Positions 43,270-51,485 of a DNA stretch of 61,339 nucleotides are shown in pieces (within the stretch, counting starts at the first letter, position 1; each line of letters starts with the position of its first letter). The position numbers were made by a program, and so were the translations under genes. The DNA comes from Mollicutes bacterium. Its GTDB lineage: Bacteria > Bacillota_I > Bacilli_A > Izemoplasmatales > Izemoplasmataceae. A model generated the notes under the pieces. It was not told where the DNA came from. It made no database searches and saw only the letters and a list, made by a program, of their open reading frames with translations. The DNA lies in NCBI GenBank assembly GCA_003568315.1, contig PWYL01000034.1, positions 1-61,339 of the forward strand. Reading direction: 5' to 3'.

Positions 43270-44634
43270 ATGCGAACCCAACTCGAAGTGAACCAGGAAG
43301 TGCTCATCACCATCAAGACCATCGGCATCAACGGCGAAGGAATCGGCTTTTACAAGCGTCAAGCCGTTTTCGTTCCGGGCGTGATTCCTCCCGAGGAGGT
43401 CGTCGTGCTCGTGAAAAGCCTCCACAAGGGCTATGCCGTGGCCGAGGCCGTCCATATCAAGAAACGGGCCTTCTATCGGCGGCGCCCTTTTTGCAAGCAT
43501 TACGGCGTTTGCGGCGGTTGTCAGCTCCAGCATGTCGACTACGAGGAACAACAACGGCTCAAGGAAAACCTCTTGCGGCAATCTTTCGAACGTTACACGA
43601 AAATCCCCCTTTCCCGGATCGACTTCCGCTCCTTCAACCCGATCGTCACACCGCGCCATTATCGCCATAAAGCCCAGATGCCGGTGAAAAACACGGCCCG
43701 GGGTGTTGTCACGGGGCTTTTCCGCGCCGATTCACAAGACCTCGTTGAAGTCCTGGACTGTCCCATACAGCATGGACGGGTGAACGAGACGAACCGTCGC
43801 GTCCTCGAGATTCTGGACGAGTACGACATCCGCGCTTTCGATGAAAGAAAGATGCGGGGTATGCTCCGTCATCTCGTGACAAGACGTAGTGATGCGACCG
43901 GGGAAATCCAGATCACTTTGGTCGTCACCATCTTCAACAAGGTCCTGAAGAAGGCGGCAGACAAGATTCTCTCCCTACCCGACGTCGTGAGCGTGGCCAT
44001 CAGCAAAAACCACGATGTCAAAAATCGCGAGGTCTTCGGCGAGACTTACGAGATGCTCGCCGGCAACGAGACCATCGAAGAGAGGCTGGGAGATGTCCGT
44101 TACCGGCTCAACCCCAAGGCCTTCTTCCAGGTGAACCCGCGCGAGGCCCAGAACATGTATGAATATGTCCGGACGCTTTTCGATCCCAAAAAGGAAAAAC
44201 GCCTGCTCGACCTCCATACCGGAAGCGGCGCCATGGCCCTCTATTTCGCGGACCTCTTTGATGAGGTGACAGGTGTCGATTCGAGCAAGGAATCCATAAA
44301 GAGCGCCCAAGAGAACAAAAAACGGAACAACCTCCCCCATGTCGACTTCGTCGAAGGGGATGCGGGCCGGGTGCTAAAAAAACTGAAAAACACTGGGAAA
44401 TCCTTTGATGTGGCCGTTTTCGATCCTCCGAGGACCGGCCTTGATCAAGGGCTCATGGAAGAACTCGTGCGCAATCCCATCCCCAAACTCGTCTATGTCT
44501 CCTGCAACCCGAGCACGCTCGCCAAGAACATCCACCGTCTAAGCAAGACCTATGAAGTGAAAAGCGTCATGCCTTTCGACATGTTCCCGCAAACCGCACA
44601 GGTGGAAAGTGTCGTCTTGCTTGTGAAATCTTAA
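43270..44634 (+). CDS. rlmD: 23S rRNA (uracil-5-)-methyltransferase, RlmD type (second copy)
   Basis: Paralogue of the enzyme at 39874, 454 residues. TRAM domain at the N terminus, Fe-S cysteines in CKHYGVCGGCQ and LDCPI, SAM motif DLHTGSGAMALYF, FDPPRTGLD, and the catalytic Cys in VSCNPSTLAKN. The two copies are only moderately similar, so they probably modify different uridines (for instance 747 and 1939). ATG 43270 is chosen because GGAAGGAG is seven bases before it; the much longer upstream frame crosses the terminator of the heliorhodopsin gene. Confidence 0.92.
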   Translation: MRTQLEVNQEVLITIKTIGINGEGIGFYKRQAVFVPGVIPPEEVVVLVKSLHKGYAVAEAVHIKKRAFYRRRPFCKHYGVCGGCQLQHVDYEEQQRLKENLLRQSFERYTKIPLSRIDFRSFNPIVTPRHYRHKAQMPVKNTARGVVTGLFRADSQDLVEVLDCPIQHGRVNETNRRVLEILDEYDIRAFDERKMRGMLRHLVTRRSDATGEIQITLVVTIFNKVLKKAADKILSLPDVVSVAISKNHDVKNREVFGETYEMLAGNETIEERLGDVRYRLNPKAFFQVNPREAQNMYEYVRTLFDPKKEKRLLDLHTGSGAMALYFADLFDEVTGVDSSKESIKSAQENKKRNNLPHVDFVEGDAGRVLKKLKNTGKSFDVAVFDPPRTGLDQGLMEELVRNPIPKLVYVSCNPSTLAKNIHRLSKTYEVKSVMPFDMFPQTAQVESVVLLVKS

Positions 44635-44643
44635 TGGAAAAAG

Positions 44644-44963
44644 ATGTCAACGATGAAGAAATGGTATGAAGAGACCCATCGTTTCCGGATGGAAGTCCTC
44701 TCCGTAGGGGAGGACAACGACCCCGTGGGACGATGTCGCAACGGCCATGAGAAAGGCGACGTCTACACATGCACCTACGGCTGTCCCGCGGAAATCTGTT
44801 CGAAGTCGATGTTGAAGGCCTTTTCCCCATCATGGAAGCTGTGCGCAGCGGCGGGGATCTCAGGAATCTCGGCGGTTTCGAACGTTACACGATGGAATTC
44901 GACTGCCCGGACGGAATCGTCCGCTTCCGTATCGAAGCCCACACTATAACGAAACGAGGCTGA
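44644..44963 (+). pseudogene. TIGR04076 family protein gene, frameshifted
   Basis: The first frame reads KKWYEETHRFRMEVLSV, CRNGHEKGDVYTC and CSKSMLKAF, then turns to nonsense; the family sequence resumes in another frame as LFPIMEAVRSGGDLRNLGG and runs to TGA 44961-44963. The switch is at the homopolymers CCTTTTCCCC near 44818-44827 and can be repaired by one extra T. The intact protein would be a Cys-containing small protein of about 105 residues with unknown role. It is either a recent pseudogene, a sequencing error, or, less likely, a -1 frameshift. It lies just before the cytidine deaminase gene. Confidence 0.75.
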
Positions 44964-44967
44964 ACCC

Positions 44968-45363
44968 ATGGATTTTGACCCTCTATACAAGATGGCGCTC
45001 GACAAGGCCAAACCCTTTTTTCTTTCAAAGACCGCCGATGCCGGTGGCGTGGGAGCGGCCATCCTCACAACCAAAGGCAATGTCTACACGGGCACTTGTC
45101 TGGACATTGCCACGAACATCGGTTTCTGCGCGGAACGGGCCGCGGCGGCCGCCATGGTCACTGCTGGGGAGAAAACCATCAAGGCTTGCATCGCCGTGAC
45201 GGCCGAAGGGAGGATCATTCCTCCTTGCGGTGTGTGCAGGGAGTTCCTGATTGAGCTTTGCGACGAAAATGTTCACGCGCTGGTGAAAATCGGAAAAGAC
45301 CATGTGGTGGAACTGTCTACACTACTGCCGGAAGATTGGCGAAATACAGGAAGGGGGATGTGA
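44968..45363 (+). CDS. cdd: Cytidine deaminase family protein
   Basis: Zinc deaminase of 131 residues for pyrimidine salvage, or a relative acting on a nucleoside analogue such as blasticidin. GFCAERAAAAAM gives the catalytic Glu and a zinc Cys, and PPCGVCREFL gives the other two zinc Cys residues. The first strand lacks the NF substrate motif of standard cytidine deaminases, so specificity is uncertain. It is followed immediately by a nucleoside phosphorylase, which supports a role in nucleoside breakdown. Confidence 0.85.
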   Translation: MDFDPLYKMALDKAKPFFLSKTADAGGVGAAILTTKGNVYTGTCLDIATNIGFCAERAAAAAMVTAGEKTIKACIAVTAEGRIIPPCGVCREFLIELCDENVHALVKIGKDHVVELSTLLPEDWRNTGRGM

Positions 45364-45365
45364 AA

Positions 45366-46133
45366 ATGTCATTGAAAAGGGCATATCCCATTCTTGAGTT
45401 CGATTCTGACAAGAAAGTCTACATCGACCCCGAGGCTGTGGCCGGAAAAACGAAGATTCCCGAACACTTCGTGGTGACCTTCTTCCGGGAAGCGATCGCA
45501 TGTCTACTTGAGGAAGGACGGTTGGAACAGGTGGCCGCCTTCAAATCTGAGACTGTCGATATTCCTTTGTACAAGACGAGAATCAATGACCAAGATGTCG
45601 GTCTTTGTCTCGGGTATGTGAGTGCCGCCGCTTCCGCGGCGCTTTTGGAAGAGCTCATCGCCATGGGAGGGAGAAAATTTCTCGTTTGCGGTGGTGCGGG
45701 CGTTCTGACAGATTCTCCTTTGGGAGAGCTCTTCATCCCCGCCACGGCCGTCCGGGATGAAGGGGTGTCGTATCATTATCTGCCTCCTTCCCGCGAGGTG
45801 GCCTGTGATGAGGATGCTCTTTCCGCCTTGAAGAAAGCTCTCGACTATCATCGGGTTTCCTATCGTGAAGGGAAGACCTGGACCACGGACGGCATTTATC
45901 GGGAGACAAAAGACATAACGGATATGCGCCGCGAAGAAGGCTGTCTCACCGTGGAAATGGAGGCGGCCGCCTTTTTCGCGGTGTCGCGGTTCCGCGGGGT
46001 GAGACTCGCACAGATCCTCTATGGCGGGGACGATTTGAGCCAATCGGTGTGGGACAAGCGCGGTTGGAAAAACAGGTCGGACATCCGAGCGAACTTGGTC
46101 AAGCTTTCTTTGGAATGCGTTCATTGGCTCTGA
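45366..46133 (+). CDS. Nucleoside phosphorylase (uridine/purine phosphorylase family)
   Basis: Cleaves nucleosides with phosphate to base and ribose-1-phosphate. The phosphate-binding loop is VCGGAGVL, and the family motif CLTVEMEAAAFFAVS carries the ribose-binding Met-Glu. The length of 255 residues and the hydrophobic sheet pattern fit the PNP/UDP family; which base is preferred is not clear. ATG 45366 follows AGGGGG by seven bases; the frame upstream overlaps the deaminase gene. The stop of cdd is only two bases before, so the two are an operon. Confidence 0.85.
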   Translation: MSLKRAYPILEFDSDKKVYIDPEAVAGKTKIPEHFVVTFFREAIACLLEEGRLEQVAAFKSETVDIPLYKTRINDQDVGLCLGYVSAAASAALLEELIAMGGRKFLVCGGAGVLTDSPLGELFIPATAVRDEGVSYHYLPPSREVACDEDALSALKKALDYHRVSYREGKTWTTDGIYRETKDITDMRREEGCLTVEMEAAAFFAVSRFRGVRLAQILYGGDDLSQSVWDKRGWKNRSDIRANLVKLSLECVHWL

Positions 46134-46179
46134 ATAGCGATTTCCCACTTATAAGGAGGTAGTTTACAGCATGTGGTTT

Positions 46180-46207
46180 GCGTCCTTTTGCCAACGGGCG
46201 CTTTTTT
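46180..46207 (+). terminator. Terminator after the nucleoside salvage genes
   Basis: GCGTCC (46180-46185) pairs GGGCGC (46196-46201) with one G-T pair, followed by TTTTTT. The stem is short, so this is a moderate call. Confidence 0.6.
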
Positions 46208-46301
46208 GTTTGGAGCGTATTCATTGCAGAAGACGGTCGCTGTTTGCTACATTCTAGATACCCTGCGGACATGTTGCGGGAGAGGAAGGATGAAACACAC
46301 G

Positions 46302-46962
46302 ATGAAACGAAAATCCCGAGGTATCCACCATATAACCGCCTTGAGCAATGATGCCCAACGCACCCTGGATTTCTATGCGGGCACACTCGGACTCAGGTTC
46401 GTCAAACAGACCGTCAACCACGACGACCCGGACACCTACCACTTGTATTTCGGTAATCACGAAGCTTCGCCGGGGACACTTCTCACGTTCTTCCCCCAAG
46501 AAGGCGCACAACAAGGAAATATCGGCAAAGGACAAGTCGGAAAAGGACCGTGTCCGGATGGAGACGCTTCCCGGAATCGCAAACATCGTCGATTTGGACA
46601 TGAGTCCTCCGGAAAGAGGTCATCCGGGGGCGGGGATCATCCACCACATCGCTTTCCGTGCCGATGAAGGAACCGAGCAGGAACACTATCGCGAAACGCT
46701 CTCATTCGAGAACTATCGCACATCCCCTGTGATCGATCGAACATATTTCCGTTCCCTCTATCTCCGTGAATGCGGCTACATCCTCTTTGAGATCGCCACC
46801 GACAAGCCGGGATTCACCGTGGACGAAAAGATGGCGGAACTCGCCATCAAACTCACACTGCCCGCATCCTATGAGCGGGACAGAGAGCATATCGAGAATG
46901 TTCTGCCTCCATTGGATGTACGGCGAGATTATGTGCGCCAAAGTGAGGATGCGGCCGAATGA
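46302..46962 (+). pseudogene. MhqO-like ring-cleaving dioxygenase, decayed by internal deletion
   Basis: The N-terminal part GIHHITALSNDAQRTLDFY and LRFVKQTVNHDD is a normal first VOC domain of MhqO-type dioxygenases, through NIGKGQVG. Then about 100 residues that should complete the first half are missing and the frame changes; the second half resumes as NIVDLDMSPPERGHPGAG, IIHHIAFRADEG and ILFEIATDKPGFT to the normal end. Thus one internal deletion, not a multiple of three, has inactivated the gene. Full-length relatives have about 310 residues. It precedes an MhqD-like hydrolase, as in quinone-resistance operons of Bacillota. Confidence 0.8.
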
Positions 46963-47001
46963 GAGATGACACCCGGTTCAAAGAAAGGGGGGGAATCGGC
47001 C

Positions 47002-47622
47002 ATGAAATACGATTACCATGAAGGGTTCAAGTCCAGGACTTGGATTCTTCTGCACGGCACCGGCGGGGGCCGTGAGGATTTGCTGCCGTTTGCGAGAATG
47101 GTCGATTCCGAAGCCTCCATCGTCGCACTCGAAGGCGATGTCGATGAAAACGGGATGCGGAGGTTTTTCAAGCGGAAAGAATCCGGCGTGTTCGATGAGG
47201 ACGATTTGAAATGTCGCACCGACATCCTGCATCTTTTTCTCGACGAGGTCGCGGAAAGACACGACCTGGACCGTAACGGATTTTTGGCGATGGGCTATTC
47301 GAACGGCGCCAACATGGTAGCCAGTCTCTTGGTCAGACACGGAAGCGCGTTCAAAGCGGCCTTCCTCCTGCATCCGATGTGTCCCTATCGGAAAATGCCC
47401 GTGTGTGACCTTAAGGGAACCGAAGTTTTCATCTCCGCGGGGAAGAAGGATACCGTCGTCCCCGAAGAGGAGCCGCAATGCCTCTACGACCATCTTGTCG
47501 CTTGCGACGCGAAGCCGAGGATCCATTGGCACAACGAGGGACACAAACTCACCATGGGCGAAATGCGCGAAGTGTGCCGCTTCTATAGAAAGCATGTCTT
47601 TTCCTCGTTCTATGATGGATGA
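47002..47622 (+). CDS. MhqD-like alpha/beta hydrolase
   Basis: Serine hydrolase of the phospholipase/carboxylesterase branch, 206 residues. The oxyanion motif WILLHGTGGGREDLLPF is at the N terminus, the nucleophile is in GYSNGAN, the acid in GKKDTVVP, and the His in NEGHKL. Relatives called MhqD belong to the response to methylhydroquinone and other electrophiles and often follow MhqO, whose decayed copy lies just upstream here. The natural substrate is unknown. ATG 47002 follows AAAGGGGGGGAA; the longer frame starts inside that ribosome site. Confidence 0.85.
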   Translation: MKYDYHEGFKSRTWILLHGTGGGREDLLPFARMVDSEASIVALEGDVDENGMRRFFKRKESGVFDEDDLKCRTDILHLFLDEVAERHDLDRNGFLAMGYSNGANMVASLLVRHGSAFKAAFLLHPMCPYRKMPVCDLKGTEVFISAGKKDTVVPEEEPQCLYDHLVACDAKPRIHWHNEGHKLTMGEMREVCRFYRKHVFSSFYDG

Positions 47623-47775
47623 CAGGAAGACCCCCTCTCTGGGATCGGAATTCTCCGAAGGGGTCTACACGATTTTGATATTCGCCTTTATGAGCATGAT
47701 TGAAAAGTTTGACAACACGTAAGACATCTTTTTGCCCATATGGTAGCGTAATGGTGTGATGAGGAGTGTGATGTC

Positions 47776-48492
47776 ATGTCCTGCGATTTCATGGCCGACC
47801 ATTACGATTGCATCTTCCCGCCCAAGAAACAGACCATCGAATTCTTGGAGCGGATGCTTCCCAAAGGGGACATCCTCGATTCCGCCTGCGGCACGGGTAA
47901 CTATGCGTTCGCCCTCACGAGGAAAGGGTTCAACGTCACGGGAACCGACATTTCCGAAGAGATGATCACCATCGCCCAAAAGAAGGCGAAGATGGAGGAT
48001 TCAGACGTCGTCTTCCGGTGTGAGGACATGCGGAACTTGCGAGAAGAAGCCGTCTATAACGGCTTCTTCTGTATCGGGAACTCGCTTGTGCATCTTTCCT
48101 CCAAGAAAGAGATCCCGGATTATCTGAAACAAGTCCGAAAAGCGTTGAAGGAAGGCGGTCGAGCAGTTTTCCAGATTGTGAACTATGACAGGGTCTGCGA
48201 CCGGAAGTTTCTGACACTTCCCAAAATGGAATGTCCGGGCCTCGTTTTCGAAAGGCACTATGATCTGAAAAGGGACAAGGTCCTTTTCCGCCAGATTCTG
48301 AAAACACCCAGAGGCATCCGGGAAAACACCGAAGAACTCTATCCGTTGAAACGCGACATGATGGAATCCTTCCTGCACAAGGCGGGGTTCCGGAATCTCT
48401 CGTTTCATGATGGCTTCTCGCCAAACGCGTTTTCTGCCGAAACGTCATTCGCCTTGGTCGTCCACGCAGAGAAAAAGGACGGTTCCGCCTGA
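47776..48492 (+). CDS. Class I SAM-dependent methyltransferase
   Basis: Protein of 238 residues with a typical small-molecule methyltransferase fold: motif I DSACGTGNYAFALT, the acidic strand VTGTDISEEMI, motif with FRCEDMRNL, and VRKALKEGGRAVF. The N terminus YDCIFPPKKQTIEFLE is common in UbiE/Coq5-like enzymes. Substrate unknown. ATG 47776 is nine bases after GAGGAG. A TTGACA lies at 47709 without a well-placed -10. The stop codon falls in the loop of the terminator. Confidence 0.85.
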   Translation: MSCDFMADHYDCIFPPKKQTIEFLERMLPKGDILDSACGTGNYAFALTRKGFNVTGTDISEEMITIAQKKAKMEDSDVVFRCEDMRNLREEAVYNGFFCIGNSLVHLSSKKEIPDYLKQVRKALKEGGRAVFQIVNYDRVCDRKFLTLPKMECPGLVFERHYDLKRDKVLFRQILKTPRGIRENTEELYPLKRDMMESFLHKAGFRNLSFHDGFSPNAFSAETSFALVVHAEKKDGSA

Positions 48493-48512
48493 TTGCGGAG
48501 CCGTCCTTTTTT
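48477..48512. terminator. Bidirectional terminator overlapping two gene ends
   Basis: GGACGGTTCCGC (48477-48488), loop with the TGA stop, GCGGAGCCGTCC (48495-48506), then TTTTTT; A-run on the left serves the convergent nitroreductase gene. Confidence 0.92.
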
Positions 48513-49108
48513 CATTCTTTGAAGATTTTCAGCCGTTCTTCCAGAGGTTTGAAAGTCTTTTCTCCCGGCGTCGAAAGCGGTGTTCCAAAAGGCATCTGGG
48601 CGTCGAGTTTCCAAGATTTCTCGAGATTGAAATATTCACGGATCTTGTCGTCGATGAGGGGGTTGTAGTGTTGCAGCGATGCACCGAGTCCTTCGATGGA
48701 GAGACTCGTCCAGACCACATACTGCAGCATTCCCATGGATTCATCCGCCCAGAGTTTGAACTTGTCCGCATAGAGCGGCATCTTTTCCTGTTGGTCCGCA
48801 AGGGTCTTTTCGTCCTTGAAGAAGAGGACGGTCCCATGGCCCCTTTTGAAACCTTCGAGTTTCTCGCGCGTCTTTTCCCAGTTCTTGTCGGGAACAATCT
48901 CTTTCAAAGTTTCCGCGACAATCTCCCACACCTTGTCATGGTGTTTTCCCAGGGCGAGGACGATGCGGCCGCCCTGGGCGTTGAAAGCGGTCGGTGTGTG
49001 TTTCAACGCTTCTGCGAGAATCTCCTCGATCCTCTCATCACTGATCGGGCTTATCTTTTCAATGTCCCGGATGGAACGTCTTGTCTTGATCCCTGCATAG
49101 AAATCCAT
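48512..49108 (-). CDS. Nitroreductase family protein (MhqN-like)
   Basis: FMN-dependent reductase of 198 residues. FYAGIKTRRSIRDIEK is the FMN-phosphate-binding start, TPTAFNAQGGRIVLAL the middle flavin contact, and GLGASLQHYNPLIDDK the late block of the branch that contains Bacillus MhqN and fatty-acid-repressed nitroreductases. It would reduce quinones or nitro compounds with NAD(P)H. It is convergent with the methyltransferase gene and may belong functionally to the same electrophile-defence set as the MhqO/MhqD genes. ATG 49108 follows GAAAGGA. Confidence 0.88.
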   Translation of the reverse strand: MDFYAGIKTRRSIRDIEKISPISDERIEEILAEALKHTPTAFNAQGGRIVLALGKHHDKVWEIVAETLKEIVPDKNWEKTREKLEGFKRGHGTVLFFKDEKTLADQQEKMPLYADKFKLWADESMGMLQYVVWTSLSIEGLGASLQHYNPLIDDKIREYFNLEKSWKLDAQMPFGTPLSTPGEKTFKPLEERLKIFKE

Positions 49109-49195
49109 TGTCACATCACGTCCTTTCAAGGGTATCCGTCTTCATTATACGCTCTTCGCAAGTCATGGTAAAGCGACATACACAGGTGAAACGTT

Positions 49196-49224
49196 TTGAC
49201 ACTCCCATGACCATACGGTAGAAT
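49196..49224 (+). promoter_or_regulatory. Near-consensus promoter of the membrane protein gene
   Basis: TTGACA at 49196-49201, 17-base spacer, TAGAAT at 49219-49224. Confidence 0.85.
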
Positions 49225-49250
49225 GTTGACAAAGGGAAGAGGTGATTGCC

Positions 49251-49721
49251 GTGCGCAATGAGAAAGTGAAAAGGACCATCCCCTTCGTGATATTCGGCCT
49301 GGGTCTCGTCGCGACCTTGATGCTCTTTCTTCCCGGGTTGCATTACGAAGGGACGAATTACAGTGGATTCGAGATTGCTTTCGGAACGTCGATCACCGCC
49401 GACGAGCCGTTCTTCGACGGTTCCCGTCTGACGCCGAACTCCTATGCGATCGCGGCCTATTTCTCTCCGCTCGTCGCCGGAATCGTCACGTTGGTCCTGC
49501 GCAATGGCAACCTCTTCAGTCTGGCCATGTTTGTTGTCGCCGCCGTGTTATTCTTTCTCCTCCCCGATTATGTCGATGTGGTCCATATCGATGGTGGAGA
49601 GGAAATCATCGAAGACGTCACTTGGAAACACGCCTACGGCATCATCATCGCCGCGTTCGCTTGCGTGGTGGCCGCACTCGCGGAGATGTTGCACATCTCC
49701 ATGACTGAAAAACGGGATTGA
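49251..49721 (+). CDS. Membrane protein, four helices, unknown
   Basis: Protein of 156 residues, four hydrophobic helices (about 8-26, 64-82, 84-102, 124-146). The loop between the first two helices (about 27-63, GLHYEGTNYSGFEIAFG) is probably outside. No family recognised. GTG 49251 is chosen because GAAGAGGTGA lies just before it; GTG 49242 would be inside that site. A terminator follows at 49752. Confidence 0.75.
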   Translation: MRNEKVKRTIPFVIFGLGLVATLMLFLPGLHYEGTNYSGFEIAFGTSITADEPFFDGSRLTPNSYAIAAYFSPLVAGIVTLVLRNGNLFSLAMFVVAAVLFFLLPDYVDVVHIDGGEEIIEDVTWKHAYGIIIAAFACVVAALAEMLHISMTEKRD

Positions 49722-49751
49722 AATTGAAGAACGACAGGTGAATCCACGTTC

Positions 49752-49787
49752 CGGGCGGATCTCATTCGACATGGGCCGCCCGTTTTG
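49752..49787 (+). terminator. Terminator after the membrane protein gene
   Basis: CGGGCGG (49752-49758) pairs CCGCCCG (49776-49782) over a 17-base loop, then TTTTG. Confidence 0.75.
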
Positions 49788-49889
49788 TCTTTGGCCCGAG
49801 GCGGACATAACGTGAAAGAAAAGAAACCCATTGCCCAAATGTGGGCATGGACCATCAAATGGAATATCAAAGACAGAGGGGGCGTCCTC

Positions 49890-51422
49890 ATGCTGGATAT
49901 CAAGAATCTCACCATCCGGTTGAAAGAAAGCGGGTTCACACTAGTGGACCGGTTGACGTTCACCGTGAAGCCCGGCGACAAGATCGCTCTCATCGGCCAA
50001 GAAGGGACCGGAAAGACGACGCTTCTCGATTGTCTGACCGATGTGGAAGCCCCGTTCCATGTCGAGATGAAAGGCGACATCCGGAAAAAAGGCGTCATCG
50101 GCCGTCTCGAGCAGGACATCACCGAAAGGTATGCAAAAACACGTACCTTGGACTTCTTCGTGAAGGACGACCCGAGACAAGAACCTTTGCCCGAACGCTA
50201 CGAGATGTTGAAGAATCTGCGTGAAGTCCTCAACCGGCTCGGATTCCCCATGGAAGCCTATCATGACGACAAGAGGATCGGTGACTACAGTGGCGGCGAA
50301 GCCGTGAAACTCGGTATCGCCCGGTTGCTCATGCGGGATGTGGAAATCTTGTTGCTCGATGAGCCGACCAATGACCTCGATTTCGAGACCATCCTCTTTC
50401 TTGAGGATTTCATCCGTGAAGAGGAGAGGCCCATCCTTTTTGTCTCGCATGACGAAAGACTCCTGGAGAACACGGCCAACGGCGTCATCTACCTTCAACG
50501 GATCCGCAAACGGAAGAAAGCCATGACCGATTGCTGGAGAGGAACGTTCAAAGAATTCGCCGATCAAAGGCTCCGGCGTTTCGAATCGGACCTCATGATC
50601 GCGAAAAAGCAACGCGCCGAATACAAAAAGAAGATGGAACGATTCCGGCAAATCTATCAGAAAGTCGCCCACGAACAGGACCAGACGGTCCGCAACCCCG
50701 AGAAGGCGCGACTCTTGAAAAAGAAGATCAAGCACTTGAAAAGCATCGAGAAGAACATCGAGCGGGAAAAAGAGGATTTCAAAGAGATTCCCGAGCCGGA
50801 GGAACCGATCGACATCGCGTTTTCCGAAAGTGTCACCCTTCCCGCGGGAAGACGCGTCGGGGATTTTCACATCGACAAGCTCGAGATCGACGGAAGAGAG
50901 CTCTCCCGTGATATCCGTCTTGTTGTCCGGGGTCCCATGAAAGTCGCCATCACAGGAGCTAACGGCTCCGGGAAGACGACCCTTCTCAAAGCTTTGCGGG
51001 ACTCGCTTTCGGAAAAAGAGAATCTCCGGGTGGGCTATATGCCCCAGGATCACAAGGAACTCGAAAACGAGAGCACGGTGCTCACTTTTTTGGGGGTCGC
51101 CGACAGGAAAACGGAAGGCCGGGTGCGCAAGATGCTCGGCGCCCTCGGTTTCGAACGGGAAGAGATGGTCGTACCCGTCTTTTCACTTAGCGGAGGACAG
51201 AAAACCAAACTCTGTCTTTTGCGGATGATACTAGAAGAGAGGAATGTCCTCCTTCTCGATGAACCGACCCGGAACCTCTCTCCCTTGAGCGCTCCCCGGG
51301 TGCGAAGCGTGCTTTCCGGTTTCCAAGGAGCGATCATCGCCGTGACGCATGACAGGGCCTTCATCGAGGAGGTCTTCGATGAGATGTACCGTCTTGATTC
51401 GCAAGGCTTACACAGAATATAG
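49890..51422 (+). CDS. ABC-F family ATPase
   Basis: Soluble twin-ATPase of the ABC-F group that acts on ribosomes: translation factor or antibiotic-resistance protector, not a transporter. First domain: Walker A GQEGTGKTT near residue 36, signature YSGGEAVK, Walker B LLLDEPTNDLD. Interdomain linker (about 220-320) is long, basic and helical. Second domain: GANGSGKTT near 356, LSGGQKTK, and LLLDEPTRNLSPLS, where the usual NHLD is replaced, as in some resistance-type ABC-F proteins. 510 residues; ATG 49890 follows AGAGGGGG; the longer frame begins inside the terminator. Confidence 0.88.
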   Translation: MLDIKNLTIRLKESGFTLVDRLTFTVKPGDKIALIGQEGTGKTTLLDCLTDVEAPFHVEMKGDIRKKGVIGRLEQDITERYAKTRTLDFFVKDDPRQEPLPERYEMLKNLREVLNRLGFPMEAYHDDKRIGDYSGGEAVKLGIARLLMRDVEILLLDEPTNDLDFETILFLEDFIREEERPILFVSHDERLLENTANGVIYLQRIRKRKKAMTDCWRGTFKEFADQRLRRFESDLMIAKKQRAEYKKKMERFRQIYQKVAHEQDQTVRNPEKARLLKKKIKHLKSIEKNIEREKEDFKEIPEPEEPIDIAFSESVTLPAGRRVGDFHIDKLEIDGRELSRDIRLVVRGPMKVAITGANGSGKTTLLKALRDSLSEKENLRVGYMPQDHKELENESTVLTFLGVADRKTEGRVRKMLGALGFEREEMVVPVFSLSGGQKTKLCLLRMILEERNVLLLDEPTRNLSPLSAPRVRSVLSGFQGAIIAVTHDRAFIEEVFDEMYRLDSQGLHRI

Positions 51423-51485
51423 ACTGTTTCCTGGTGGAAAGGGTTCCTTGGGAGCCTCGGAAGCCTGAAAGAAGGTGAAAGATAG

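Noticed and set aside
44644-44963. Programmed -1 frameshift in the TIGR04076-like gene
   Set aside because: No canonical X-XXY-YYZ slippery heptamer in frame and no stimulatory hairpin seen; homopolymer error or mutation is simpler.
46171-46257. 28-codon ORF after AAGGAGG upstream of the mhqO pseudogene
   Set aside because: The spacing to the ATG is long (11 bases), the frame runs through a terminator hairpin, and the peptide is unlike the tiny families.
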